A DNA stretch of 12,723 nt from Pseudomonadota bacterium (lineage in GTDB: Bacteria > Myxococcota_A > Polyangia > Polyangiales > Polyangiaceae). Of the stretch, positions 1 to 7,559 are shown in pieces. The notes below the pieces were generated by a model. That model ran no database searches. It was not told where the DNA came from and saw only the letters and a list, made by a program, of their open reading frames with translations. The translations under genes were made by a program, and so were the position numbers. Each line of letters opens with the position of its first letter. Positions within the stretch are counted from its first letter, which is position 1. Where the stretch lies: assembly GCA_023428245.1 (NCBI GenBank), contig JAEYYX010000123.1, forward strand, positions 1-12,723. The letters run 5' to 3'.

Positions 1-2
1 CG

Positions 3-149
3 AAGGTCTGGGTGAACATGTCGCCCGACAACCAGGGGCGCTTCCTGCGCGCGCTCATCGACAAGGTGGTGGTCGACGAGGACAAGGGCACGTGCCGGGT
101 CGAGCTGATCGACTTCGGCGCCGCCGCTGGGACGAGGGACGCGGCATGA
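3..149 (+). CDS. Serine recombinase, C-terminal end (partial, 5' outside window)
   Basis: The frame from base 3 is open to TGA at 147-149 and gives the last 48 residues of a protein beginning outside the window. The tail reads KVWVNMSPDNQGRFLRALID, then VVVDEDKGTCRVELIDF. This resembles the end of large serine recombinases (resolvase/invertase superfamily), where a stretch about a region being 'closed' by the enzyme is followed by a short beta-rich segment (I-D-K-V-x-V-D...V-x-L-x-D-F). Such enzymes cut and rejoin DNA through a catalytic serine in the N-terminal domain, which cannot be seen here. The stop overlaps the next start (ATGA at 146-149), so the two are co-translated. Family assignment rests on the tail alone and is moderately sure. 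Confidence 0.6.
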   Translation, partial: KVWVNMSPDNQGRFLRALIDKVVVDEDKGTCRVELIDFGAAAGTRDAA

Positions 150-589
150 CCGAGGACAGCGCGAAGCTGAGCGCCGCGACGGGCGACTACCGGATCATCG
201 AGGAGAAGGTCTTCTGGCACCGGAGCCGTCGCGTCGAGCTCACCCCGACGCCGCCCGCCGAGAAGCCTGAGCCCGTGCGCCGGCCCGCCAAGGTCGCTCG
301 GCAGCTCGCGCTCGCGCACCACCTCGACGCGGCCATCGCGCGCGGGCTCGTGGCCGACCAGGCCGCCCTGGCGCGCAAGCTCGGGCTCACCCGCGCCCGG
401 GTCACGCAGCTTTTCGACCTGCTGATGCTCGCCGCTGATCTGCAGGAGCGGGTGTTGGCTCTTGAGGCCGTGGACGGGGTGGAGCCGATGGCCGAGCGGA
501 CGCTGCGGGAGGTGGCGCACGCGGGGACGTGGGCCGAGCAGCGAGCGGCGTGGGCGAAGCTGCTGCCGTGCGCTACGCAGAACCGATGA
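146..589 (+). CDS. Small helix-turn-helix protein coupled to the recombinase
   Basis: A 147-aa protein. I chose ATG at 146 because it overlaps the recombinase stop; a longer in-frame start at 92 would run deep into that gene. Residues 1-50 are polar and proline-rich, with an FWHRSRRVELTP segment. Residues about 55-95 form a clear helix-turn-helix of the ParB/KorB kind: LVADQAALARKLGLTRARVT followed by QLFDLLMLA. Residues 96-140 are helical. It is probably a DNA-binding partner of the recombinase, for example a directionality or regulatory factor. That role is inferred from the overlap and the HTH. The gene's own stop overlaps the next start (ATGA at 586-589). Confidence 0.7.
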   Translation: MTEDSAKLSAATGDYRIIEEKVFWHRSRRVELTPTPPAEKPEPVRRPAKVARQLALAHHLDAAIARGLVADQAALARKLGLTRARVTQLFDLLMLAADLQERVLALEAVDGVEPMAERTLREVAHAGTWAEQRAAWAKLLPCATQNR

Positions 590-1014
590 CGGCCGGCCCG
601 CTCTTCACCATCGGCTACGAGGGTCGCACGCAGGACGAGTACCTCGCGCTTCTGCGCGAGGCGGGCGTGACGCTGCTCGCCGACGTTCGTCGCAACCCGA
701 TCAGCCGCAAGAAGGGCTTCTCGAAGAGCACGCTGGCCCAGGGCGCCGCCGTCGGCATCCGCTACGAGCACCTGCCCGAGCTCGGCATCGCCTCCGAGAA
801 GCGGAAGAACCTCGCCACGCAGGCCGACGTCGCCGCGCTCTTCGCCGAGTACGAGCGGGACTGGCTGCCGATGCAGGGGCCCGCCCTGGCGAAGCTCCGG
901 GCCTGGCTCGACGCCGGCGAGCGAGTGGCCCTCACGTGCTTCGAGCGTGTGCCGGGCGACTGTCACCGGCACTGCGTTGCCGAGGCGCTGGGCGTTGGGG
1001 CTCAGCATCTCTGA
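586..1014 (+). CDS. DUF488 domain protein
   Basis: A 142-aa protein starting at ATG 586, which overlaps the preceding stop. It carries the DUF488 hallmarks: FTIGYEGR (7-14), LLADVRRNPISRKKGFSKS (30-48), YEHLPELGI (60-68) and, near the end, ALTCFERVPGDCHRHCVA (115-132), whose conserved Cys and His residues suggest metal or catalytic chemistry. DUF488 proteins have no settled biochemical function and often sit beside DNA-modification, mobile or defence genes. Here the gene is the third member of a tight run with a recombinase and an HTH protein, which suggests it travels with them. The length matches the single-domain family. The family call is confident and the role is unknown. Confidence 0.88.
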   Translation: MTAGPLFTIGYEGRTQDEYLALLREAGVTLLADVRRNPISRKKGFSKSTLAQGAAVGIRYEHLPELGIASEKRKNLATQADVAALFAEYERDWLPMQGPALAKLRAWLDAGERVALTCFERVPGDCHRHCVAEALGVGAQHL

Positions 1015-1032
1015 CGCCGGCCGAACTTCGAA

Positions 1033-1082
1033 ACGGGCCCCAAGTCAACAAAGTTGCAGAAAACTTGAGCAATCACGGGCCC
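1033..1082 (+). repeat. Short intergenic block bounded by direct ACGGGCCC copies
   Basis: In the 89-bp gap between the DUF488 and acetyltransferase genes, ACGGGCCC occurs at 1033-1040 and again at 1075-1082. Inside lies an inverted pair, CAAGT at 1041-1045 and ACTTG at 1063-1067. The interior is visibly more AT-rich than its flanks. It could be an operator, a promoter region or an insertion scar. I see no convincing -35/-10 pair. Confidence 0.3.
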
Positions 1083-1103
1083 TGACGGATTCTGCCTGGC
1101 GCG

Positions 1104-1490
1104 ATGAGCGATCTCTCCTACGCCCTGATCAGCTCGGTGCCCGTGTCGGACACGTTCTTCGACACGTTGCGCGCCGACTACCCAGGGTTCGACGAGTGGC
1201 TCAAGCGCAAGGCTACCGAGTCCGCGTACGTCGCGCGTCGCGAGCACGGCGGCATCGACGGCTTCCTATACCTGAAGCTCGAGGACGGCGCGGTCACCGA
1301 CGTCGAGCCCGCCCTCGTGCCCGCAAGGCGGCTCAAGGTCGGCACGCTCAAGGTGAACCCGCACGGCACGCGCCTCGGCGAACGCCTCATCAAGAAGGTC
1401 TTCGATCACGCTACCGAGCAGAACGTCGACGAGATCTACGTCACCGTCTTCCCGAAGCACGCGAAGCTGATCGAGCTGTTCGCGCGCTAG
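1104..1490 (+). pseudogene. GNAT acetyltransferase-like protein, 3'-truncated
   Basis: The 128-aa frame runs from ATG 1104 to TAG 1488-1490. Residues 73-127 match the acetyl-CoA-binding core of GNAT acetyltransferases: RRLKVGTLKVNPHGTRLGER (a beta-strand 4 / motif A-like segment leading into the R/Q-x-x-G-x-G/A type loop), then IKKVFDHATEQNVDEIYVTV and FPKHAKLIELFAR. In this family FAR is followed by YGF and further sequence. Here the frame ends one codon later and runs straight into an IS3 orfA lacking its own start. I therefore read it as a gene whose C-terminal part was removed at about 1489, not as a short natural protein. GNAT enzymes transfer acetyl groups from acetyl-CoA to amines; the substrate is unknown. 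The upstream Shine-Dalgarno is weak. Confidence 0.6.
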
Positions 1491-1883
1491 CGACGCAGCT
1501 TTAGCGTCCAAGACAAGGAGAGAATCCTTGCAGAAGCAGACGCCTGCACCGAGCGTGGTCAGCTAGGAGAGCTGCTCCGCCGGGAAGGGATATACAGCGC
1601 GCAGCTGGGGAGCTGGCGCAAGCAGCGAGCGGAGCACGGGCGCGAGGGACTCGCCGTCGGGCGCCCAGGGCGCAAGCCAGCGCAAACTGCCGAAGAGCGC
1701 CGCGTCGAGCAACTCGAGCGCAAACTGGCAGCGCTTGAGAAGGAGAACCGCATCCAGCGCAAGCTCTTGGAGCTGTCGGGAAAAGCGCACGAGATTCTTG
1801 GGCTCGCGCTGCCGAGAATCGAGGAGAACGACGAGACTCTCGAGTCGAGCTCGTCCGAAAGCGCGACGAGGAGGTCCCGGTGA
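1491..1883 (+). pseudogene. IS3-family transposase OrfA, 5'-truncated
   Basis: The frame is open from the codon after TAG 1488-1490 to TGA 1881-1883, about 130 codons. It begins RRSFSVQDKERILAEADAC, the usual start of the OrfA helix-turn-helix (RRxFSxxxKxxILxEADAC), and continues with GELLRREGIYSAQLGSWRKQ. A basic linker (GRPGRKPAQT) and a leucine-zipper-like helix (RRVEQLERKLAALEKENRIQ) follow. No ATG, GTG or TTG precedes the HTH in this frame, so the natural start and left terminal repeat are gone. OrfA binds the terminal repeats and multimerises. Without a start it is probably not made, except by read-through from the upstream gene, which lies in the same frame across one TAG. Confidence 0.8.
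1868..1874 (+). promoter_or_regulatory. Ribosome binding site of OrfB
   Basis: GAGGAGG lies five bases before GTG 1880. It supports GTG as the OrfB start and suggests re-initiation at the GTGA overlap. No classical A6G slippery run for -1 frameshifting is visible at the junction; the nearest is only GGGAAAAGC. Confidence 0.6.
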
Positions 1884-2974
1884 AGCGGGCGTGTGACGCG
1901 GTCGGGCTCAGGCGAGCTACTTACTACCGAGCTATCAAGCCGCACCCAGAGCAGCCGACCGAGCCGCGAGCGGAGAGACCTCGCTCTCACAGACGGCTCA
2001 GCGATGAACAGAGGCAGGCGCTGCTATCGCTCATGAACACCGAGGAATTCATTGACCAGTCGCCGCGCGAGGTCTATGGGGCGCTACTCAGCCGCGGCGA
2101 GTATTACTGCTCGTGGCGGACGATGTACCGGGTGCTGAGTGCGCAGGGGCCGGTGCGGGAGCGAAGAAATCAGCGAGAGGCTAGGTTTTTCGCGATTCCG
2201 CGACTGGAGGCGACCGCCCCGAACCAGGTGTGGACGTGGGACATCAGCAAGATTGCAACCTGCGAGCGGGGTGTGTTTCTCAACCTGTACGTCGTGCTTG
2301 ACCTCTTCAGCCGCTACGTGGTCGGCTGGATGGTAGCGGCCCATGAGAACTCTGCGCTGGCCAAGCAGCTCTTTGAGGAGGCGATTCCGCGCTACGGTCT
2401 TGTTGCTAGCGAGCTGACGGTCCATCACGACCATGGGGCGCCGATGACGAGCCACTCCTTCAAGGACCTACTGCGAGAACTCGGCGTGACCCAGAGCATG
2501 AGTCGGCCACGCGTCTCGAACGACAACGCTTTCTCTGAGGCGCACTTCCGCACCGCGAAGTACCAGCCCGACTACCCCGGCCGCTTTGTCGACATCGACG
2601 CCGCGCGGACGTGGTTTCAAGATTTCTTCGCGTGGTACAACGAGCTGCACCATCACGAGGGCATCGCGCTCTTCACTCCCGCCCAGGTCTTCCGCGGAGA
2701 GGTCGGCGAACTCGCCGCCGTCCGTCAGCAGGCGCTCGACGCCGCCTACGCGACTCACCGGGAGCGATTCGTCTCGGGGCCACCCAAGGTCGCTCTGCCT
2801 CCCACCCAGGTCCTCATCAACCCTGCTGACGCCGCACCGCCATCCCTTGAACAGCTCCTCGCGACGCCCAACAACGACGTCGATGGGCTCTGGCCCACGA
2901 AGAACAACAAGCGCGTGCCGTGCATCAACCTGCCCGGCGCTGCGCCGCCTCAGCCCGAAGCTCTTTCGACATAG
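1880..2974 (+). CDS. IS3-family transposase OrfB (DDE integrase core)
   Basis: A 364-aa protein starting at GTG 1880, overlapping the orfA stop by GTGA. Residues 1-110 form the HTH_21-type N-terminal region (YYRA..., REVYGALLSRG, SWRTMYRVLSAQGPVRERR). The integrase core follows: WTWDISKI with D121, VVLDLFSRYVVGW, HHDHGAPMTS with D184, and SNDNAFSEAHFRTAKYQPDYP with E220. There are exactly 35 residues between the second D and the E, the D(35)E spacing of the family. NELHHHEGI and FTPAQVFRG close the core. The C-terminal tail (280-364) is longer than in many IS3 OrfBs. The catalytic triad is intact, so the enzyme may still be active in trans even though this copy has lost its left end. Confidence 0.93.
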   Translation: MKRACDAVGLRRATYYRAIKPHPEQPTEPRAERPRSHRRLSDEQRQALLSLMNTEEFIDQSPREVYGALLSRGEYYCSWRTMYRVLSAQGPVRERRNQREARFFAIPRLEATAPNQVWTWDISKIATCERGVFLNLYVVLDLFSRYVVGWMVAAHENSALAKQLFEEAIPRYGLVASELTVHHDHGAPMTSHSFKDLLRELGVTQSMSRPRVSNDNAFSEAHFRTAKYQPDYPGRFVDIDAARTWFQDFFAWYNELHHHEGIALFTPAQVFRGEVGELAAVRQQALDAAYATHRERFVSGPPKVALPPTQVLINPADAAPPSLEQLLATPNNDVDGLWPTKNNKRVPCINLPGAAPPQPEALST

Positions 2975-5900
2975 AAATCAACCCGCCGCTGTCTCGAAAA
3001 CGTTGACACGTTCCGGTACGTCCCGAATCTTCATCGTCAGATTGATCAGCGCGGATTCGAAGAGCCTCGGGCAGCCAAGTGATCGGCACCTTGCCAAGCT
3101 TCCCGACGATCTGATCAAGATGCCAACCGTGATTGTACTTAAGGTGATCGAAATCCGGAGTTGCGACGACCTGGCCCCAGAGCCACCGGAGCAAGTCGTC
3201 TGGCGGCGACCATTCATCCTCGCGGCACAAAATCTCCTGAAGCTCATCGATCAGAACGGCCATTGCTTCCGAACGCTGTTCGCCTGCGTCCGTGAACGCT
3301 TGTTCTATGCAGGTCTTCAACCCGAGCCAGTCGTGTTGCATCCCCCACAAGGTGCAACGAACGAAGTCTGAAACCGCACCATGCCTGATGAAGAGCTCCT
3401 GATAACCTCGTACCAGCTCACACTCGGCCTTCGATGTAGTGAGCTCGGCCGGCGGACTAGGAGAACCACCATAGAATATGCGTAGCAGCTCTAGTTTCTT
3501 TTCTTCGCCACAGAGATTTAACAGCTCTTCGACTAGCTTTGCTGCTCGATTCTGATCCTCTCGCCTCTGAGCGTGGACCCAGGCGTGCACCGCGCTCAAG
3601 ACGAAGCTGTGTCGGGCAGACGTCCGCTCGCCTGCCCAAAGCTCACGAACAAGGAATCGACGAACCGGTACCCGTTCCATCGCAGCGCGGCCCAGCGCTG
3701 ACGCGATAGAATGAACGCGCGTCATCTCTTCAGATCCGAGAAGACTCTCCGCGTCGTCAAGAAAGCCCTCGATGTCGGCCAGCGAGTTCAACTCCTTGGC
3801 CTTCAGTTCGACTATCGCCAGCGTCGCTCTAATATCGTCCCAGTTCGTGAGCCTTTCGAAGAGGTCCACGACGGGATTCGCTCGATAGACTTTCTCGAGC
3901 TCTTTCGCGATCGCGTGGCACTTCCCCTTCCCATGCTCTGCGTGCCAATGCCAAACCCTTCTCGCGACGCGAAGCTCACGCATACTCAGTCTCCCGCTGG
4001 CGAGAACACTCTTCACCCACATCAGGTCGTCGACCAGCCAAGAGCTCAACTCGGACGAGTATTTCTTATGCTTAGGGCCTACCTGCCCACGGGCATAGTT
4101 CAAACCCGTGTGTGCCTCCGAAAGCATGTTCCAGAGCGCCACCCTCGCTTTCTCATCGATCTCCTCGCGGTCTTCCAGAATACAGCGAATCCTCTTGAGC
4201 ACCCGCGCGCGTCCCACCATGTTGGGGTGGTTCGAATGCAGGTGGTGCGCCCCGAAATGAAGCGTGGGTCCATCACTCCATGTCTGATGCCTCTGTACAT
4301 GGCAAAGATGCTTCACAAGCGCCCCGATAGCCTTCATCTCCAGCGCGCCGCACTGCGGCAATCCGGAGGCACTAAGGCGTGCCAACACGACGTCAGCGAC
4401 CACGTCGCCGAACTCATGGATGAACCCCGGACCGTTCTCCAGCAAAGCTCTGGCAGTGTCCGCAGCTCGTCGGCCGTCATTGGGAAGCCCATGCTTCAGC
4501 GTGGGCCCAAATATCGCCTCCTGGACATAGAGCTCCAACAGCTCCACTACCACCAGCCCTCGCTGTTCGTCTGTCAAGATCCCACGCGCCACCTTTTGAT
4601 GAGCGCCGGCAAGTTTCAAGACAACCTCGGATTGTGAGTAGCGTCGCGACCTTTGATAGAACTGAACCGTTTCGTCTGCGGCCACTTCGAGACGCAGTCG
4701 ACGGAGAAACCCAAGGACATCCTGAGGGTAGTAGGCTCCTACTTCCTGCAGCTTCTCGACAACCGCAATGCGTTGCGAAGGGGTCATGCCGGGCAACGCC
4801 GTGTTCAGCGCGACAAACAACGGAGCGCCCAGTCGGGGCGGATTGTCTCCGTGGCGAAGCATGAAGTCCGTGCGGGCCAGTGCCGCGAGCATTCGCTCTT
4901 CTCGAGGACCAGCCCCGTCAAACATCATAGATTTCGTCAGCTCATCGACCAGAGCCCGAGCCGCAGCAGAGGGGACGTAGGGCTGATTCCCGTAGTCGCG
5001 CTCTTCGCAAAGCCAGTCGCGAACGAGAAAGTCGCGAAGGACGTCAGGCTTCACGTCGACAAGTCGATCGCGAGCGCCCCACTTACGCAGGAGTCGCGCG
5101 GACGTCAGCCGCATCAATGCCTGCTCCACAGCATCGACGCCTGCGCAACCGGCGCGGTCACCCAGGTGCTCAAGCTGGCTCTTGTCCTCTCGATTGATCG
5201 GACCAAGCAAAGCAGCCCACCGGAGCACGGGCAGGAGTTCTTTCCTTCCGTCCCCGCCTTCGAGCACCTCGCTCAGGTACTTTCGACAAAGGCTACTCGC
5301 GTTGTCCGGCAGGCTGGCCAATGAGCCGTCCTTCTCGAGGAGCTGAATCGCAAGGCTCAACCAGATCGGATAGCCATCGAAACGAACGGCCAGTGCTTTC
5401 GCGGTCTCATTGCGCCAATGCTGGGACGTATTGGCCAAGCCGCCCGTCTCCATAAGCTTGGAGCACATCTCCTCGCACTCTTTCCTCGCCAGCGGTTTGA
5501 GAAGCAGCTCCTGCACGCGATGCTTCCTTTTCGGGTCTTGCAGCGCCCGCAATATGGGGTCATTTGCTGAGCGCACCGCTATCGCGATTTTCCATTGCTG
5601 AGCTCGTCCGACGCGTCCCCCGAGCTGCTCCTGGAGTCGTTGGACCAAACGCTCATCATCGGGCTCGTCGACAATCAGAAGCGTTGGACGCTCTGGCACG
5701 ACGGCATCGAACCACGTGCTCGATGCTGCCATGCTTTGGACATTGGCCCAGAGCACCTGCCATTTGCCCTCGGCAGCAATCTGACAAGCGCCTTCGAGGA
5801 GGAATCGGGTCTTTCCGATGCCTCCCGCAGCGTGGACCTGCAGAAAGCTCTTGTCACCGACGAGGAAGGCATCGAGCTCCGTAAGGTCTGTTTCTCGCCC

Positions 5901-6455
5901 TACATATGGCCCAAGCTCCGCGCGCCCCATGAATCCGTCAGCATCCACGACTTGAAGGCACGCCTCCGCTGGAGAAAGAAAGATGCGGTTCTCACTCTGA
6001 AAGAACGCTCGATCGACCTCGGGATGCTTGTCCAGGTAGCCATCAAGGGTCGCTTCTTCCCAATAGGTTGCCGTAAGGCCCAGCTTGCTGAACAGCGGCG
6101 CAACCTCATCCTCCCAAGTCTCTTGGTCTGTGGGATTGAAGCTGGCGTTCGTGACCAGCACCCAATTCGTCACTCCCTTCCATTGTGCGTGTCGCGGATG
6201 CTTCACCTTCCGGTACTTCGCAACGTTGACGGCTTCCGCCTTAGCATCAGCGATGGCCTTCGCCGCGGTGGGGGCCTGATGGTGCTTAGCTTGGTAGACG
6301 GTCGTGCCGTCGCCTGAACGAGCGTCCTGACCCCCGTCTCGTCCTCGGCGACCAAACAGCCGTGCGTCGGGGTACTCAAAGAAGACGAGTGTTGTCGCCA
6401 ACGCCTCGAAGGTCTCCCCGCTTCGAATCAGTCCCCAATTTCGTGCAGCTCTCAT
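2925..6455 (-). CDS. Avs-like STAND NTPase with N-terminal Mrr-type nuclease; C-terminus replaced by IS3 sequence
   Basis: The frame is 1176 codons from ATG 6455, with GGGTGAG just upstream on the minus strand. Residues 12-60 are a PD-(D/E)xK nuclease of Mrr type: E17 in GETFEAL, D44 in RDGGQDAR, and Q55-A-K57 in VYQAK. Residues 184-198 (YVGRETDLTELDAFL) lead into a STAND P-loop ATPase with Walker A AGGIGKTR (K215-T216) and Walker B TLLIVDE (D263). A winged-helix-like region and about 700 helical residues, probably TPR-like, follow to the end. This is the plan of antiviral Avs proteins, where the helical C-terminus recognises a phage protein, the ATPase oligomerises and the nuclease cuts DNA. 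From C1150 onward the 27 final residues are translated from the IS right end, so the native protein ends at 1149 and its real tail is lost. The gene looks less GC-rich than its neighbours, consistent with transfer. The exact Avs subtype is not determined, and Cap4-like or other nSTAND nucleases are alternatives. Confidence 0.82.
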   Translation of the reverse strand: MRAARNWGLIRSGETFEALATTLVFFEYPDARLFGRRGRDGGQDARSGDGTTVYQAKHHQAPTAAKAIADAKAEAVNVAKYRKVKHPRHAQWKGVTNWVLVTNASFNPTDQETWEDEVAPLFSKLGLTATYWEEATLDGYLDKHPEVDRAFFQSENRIFLSPAEACLQVVDADGFMGRAELGPYVGRETDLTELDAFLVGDKSFLQVHAAGGIGKTRFLLEGACQIAAEGKWQVLWANVQSMAASSTWFDAVVPERPTLLIVDEPDDERLVQRLQEQLGGRVGRAQQWKIAIAVRSANDPILRALQDPKRKHRVQELLLKPLARKECEEMCSKLMETGGLANTSQHWRNETAKALAVRFDGYPIWLSLAIQLLEKDGSLASLPDNASSLCRKYLSEVLEGGDGRKELLPVLRWAALLGPINREDKSQLEHLGDRAGCAGVDAVEQALMRLTSARLLRKWGARDRLVDVKPDVLRDFLVRDWLCEERDYGNQPYVPSAAARALVDELTKSMMFDGAGPREERMLAALARTDFMLRHGDNPPRLGAPLFVALNTALPGMTPSQRIAVVEKLQEVGAYYPQDVLGFLRRLRLEVAADETVQFYQRSRRYSQSEVVLKLAGAHQKVARGILTDEQRGLVVVELLELYVQEAIFGPTLKHGLPNDGRRAADTARALLENGPGFIHEFGDVVADVVLARLSASGLPQCGALEMKAIGALVKHLCHVQRHQTWSDGPTLHFGAHHLHSNHPNMVGRARVLKRIRCILEDREEIDEKARVALWNMLSEAHTGLNYARGQVGPKHKKYSSELSSWLVDDLMWVKSVLASGRLSMRELRVARRVWHWHAEHGKGKCHAIAKELEKVYRANPVVDLFERLTNWDDIRATLAIVELKAKELNSLADIEGFLDDAESLLGSEEMTRVHSIASALGRAAMERVPVRRFLVRELWAGERTSARHSFVLSAVHAWVHAQRREDQNRAAKLVEELLNLCGEEKKLELLRIFYGGSPSPPAELTTSKAECELVRGYQELFIRHGAVSDFVRCTLWGMQHDWLGLKTCIEQAFTDAGEQRSEAMAVLIDELQEILCREDEWSPPDDLLRWLWGQVVATPDFDHLKYNHGWHLDQIVGKLGKVPITWLPEALRIRADQSDDEDSGRTGTCQRFRDSGGLISMSKELRAEAAQRRAG
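2989..3008 (-). repeat. Right terminal inverted repeat of the IS3 element (IRR)
   Basis: Reading inward from 3008 on the minus strand gives TGTCAACGTTTTCGAGACAG. It starts with the conserved TG and lies 34 bp beyond the orfB stop. No partner is visible on the left, where the element is truncated. The terminus coincides with codon 1150 of the STAND gene, where the protein loses its character. Confidence 0.6.
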
Positions 6456-6786
6456 ATCTCACCCTTTGAGACGACTGGATCCATGAGGATGTCCATCTTC
6501 ATCTCGCCTTGGAGCGCAGGTCGCCCAACCGCACCCCATCACAGGTTCAGGAGCCGGACAACCGGGCTCAGCGCCCTGACCCCGTGAGCCAGCCACTCGG
6601 CAAACCCTTTCATCGTTCGCTTTTCGCCGCCCCCCTTGCCCTCCCCGCTCGGCTTCGGCCAGGGTGCCTCTCGAAGTGACCTCTGGGGGAAGGAGGCGCG
6701 CGGGGGGTCGGTCACGTCCTTTGGTGCGGCCAAGTCCTTTGGGGGCCATGGGGAAACGATAACTTCTCAAGAAAAAGGGAACACTC
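6456..6786. other. Divergent intergenic region between STAND gene and 225-aa protein
   Basis: This 331-bp region separates two divergently transcribed genes and should contain both promoters. Frames are open on the minus strand (for example 96 codons from ATG 6749 to a stop at 6459-6461), but they are Gly/Arg/Pro-rich, lack a Shine-Dalgarno and resemble no family, so I do not call them. The segment near 6625-6700 is rich in G and C runs. AAAGGGA at 6774-6780 is the binding site for the 6787 start. I see no convincing promoter hexamers. Confidence 0.4.
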
Positions 6787-7464
6787 ATGCCGCGTAAATT
6801 GATCGCTAAACTTCCTTTCGAAGAAATCGAGGACGAAATCATCTTCACGCAGGCCGCGCTCGCGGCCGATCCGGACGCGAAAGATCTGGTGCCGCTCACG
6901 GAGAGCTGGCTTGCGCTCATCGACAAAGCCCAGGCGACGGAGCTCGAGCTGCGGCGCGCGATCGCGAACACTGATGCGGCGCGGGTCGTCGCCAATGCGC
7001 GCCTCGATCAGGCTTGTGTGGCTTTCGGGGATGATTTGCTTCTCGCAGCAGGGAAAGATCGGGGCTCAGCCCGCTTCAAACAATTCTTCGGCGGCCCTGT
7101 GGCGCGCTTCGTGCGCATGGCTCTGCCTCGCCAGATCGCCCAGGTGCGCGCTTGGCTCTCGAGCACCGACGAGGTGTTTCTCAAACACAAACCGGAGCTC
7201 GAGAAATGGGTCCAGGCGGCGGACGCGGCCCTGATCGCTACGCGGGCGCTGGCTCTCAAGCGCGGGGAGAACGCCGTCACCAAAGATGAGCTCAGCTCCG
7301 ATCTGACGCGGGAGCGCGATAGCTTGGCGGAGACGCTCGCCGCCCGCGCTCGGGAACGACGCCTCGATCGCAACTGGCCGAAAACTTTCTTCCGAGTCAC
7401 CTCCTCGCGCTCCGCCCCCACGGAAACTGAGGAAGAGCCCGGCGCCGAAGCGACCGCGGCGTAG
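6787..7464 (+). CDS. Uncharacterised helical protein (225 aa)
   Basis: The ATG at 6787 has a good Shine-Dalgarno (AAAGGGA at 6774-6780, about 7 bases away); the stop TAG is at 7462-7464. I do not recognise the family. The protein is soluble, with no signal peptide or membrane segment. It looks almost wholly alpha-helical, rich in Ala, Leu, Arg and Glu, and coiled-coil-like around residues 45-75 and 175-200. A more ordered middle includes ARFKQFFGGPVARFVRMALP and QVRAWLSSTDEVFLKHKPEL. The last 20 residues are acidic and disordered (TETEEEPGAEATAA). It lies immediately upstream of a phased palindrome array, so it may bind or be regulated by that array; that is inference. Codon use is typical of a high-GC genome, unlike the neighbouring STAND gene. 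Confidence 0.75.
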   Translation: MPRKLIAKLPFEEIEDEIIFTQAALAADPDAKDLVPLTESWLALIDKAQATELELRRAIANTDAARVVANARLDQACVAFGDDLLLAAGKDRGSARFKQFFGGPVARFVRMALPRQIAQVRAWLSSTDEVFLKHKPELEKWVQAADAALIATRALALKRGENAVTKDELSSDLTRERDSLAETLAARARERRLDRNWPKTFFRVTSSRSAPTETEEEPGAEATAA

Positions 7465-7559
7465 CCGCCAGGAGCCGCGCCCACTGAAAGACGTCCGCGC
7501 GGAATTTCTCGAGGATGGACCTCGGAAAGCGGCTTGCACGCCGTGCAAACGCTCCGGCG

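Larger units (their letters stand above)
1490..3008 (+). mobile_element. IS3-family insertion sequence, left end missing
   Basis: Two overlapping frames (orfA 1491-1883 and orfB 1880-2974) have the IS3-family layout of an HTH/leucine-zipper OrfA and a DDE OrfB in the -1 frame. The right end appears intact: reading inward on the minus strand from 3008 gives TGTCAACGTTTTCGAGACAG, with the TG terminus normal for this family. No matching left repeat exists upstream. OrfA has no start codon, and the acetyltransferase frame abuts it directly. The element is thus 5'-truncated and cannot move by itself. Its right end lies inside the large STAND ATPase gene. The boundary at 3008 is inferred from the TG rule and from where the STAND protein changes character. 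Confidence 0.8.

Noticed and set aside
187..1008. 273-codon minus-strand frame
   Set aside because: Antisense to the HTH and DUF488 genes, which carry clear motifs and coupled starts. Its composition is Arg/Ser/Ala-rich as expected for a shadow.
1104..1883. A real GNAT-OrfA fusion protein
   Set aside because: The two share a frame, but TAG 1488-1490 separates them and nothing suggests read-through. The shared frame is a one-in-three coincidence.
3711..4637. 308-codon plus-strand frame inside the STAND gene
   Set aside because: Antisense to conserved helical coding sequence of the STAND gene, with no recognisable domain.
6459..6995. Minus-strand frame ending just before the STAND gene
   Set aside because: It overlaps the start of the 225-aa gene. 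The part from ATG 6749 is low-complexity, lacks a ribosome binding site and shows no family likeness.
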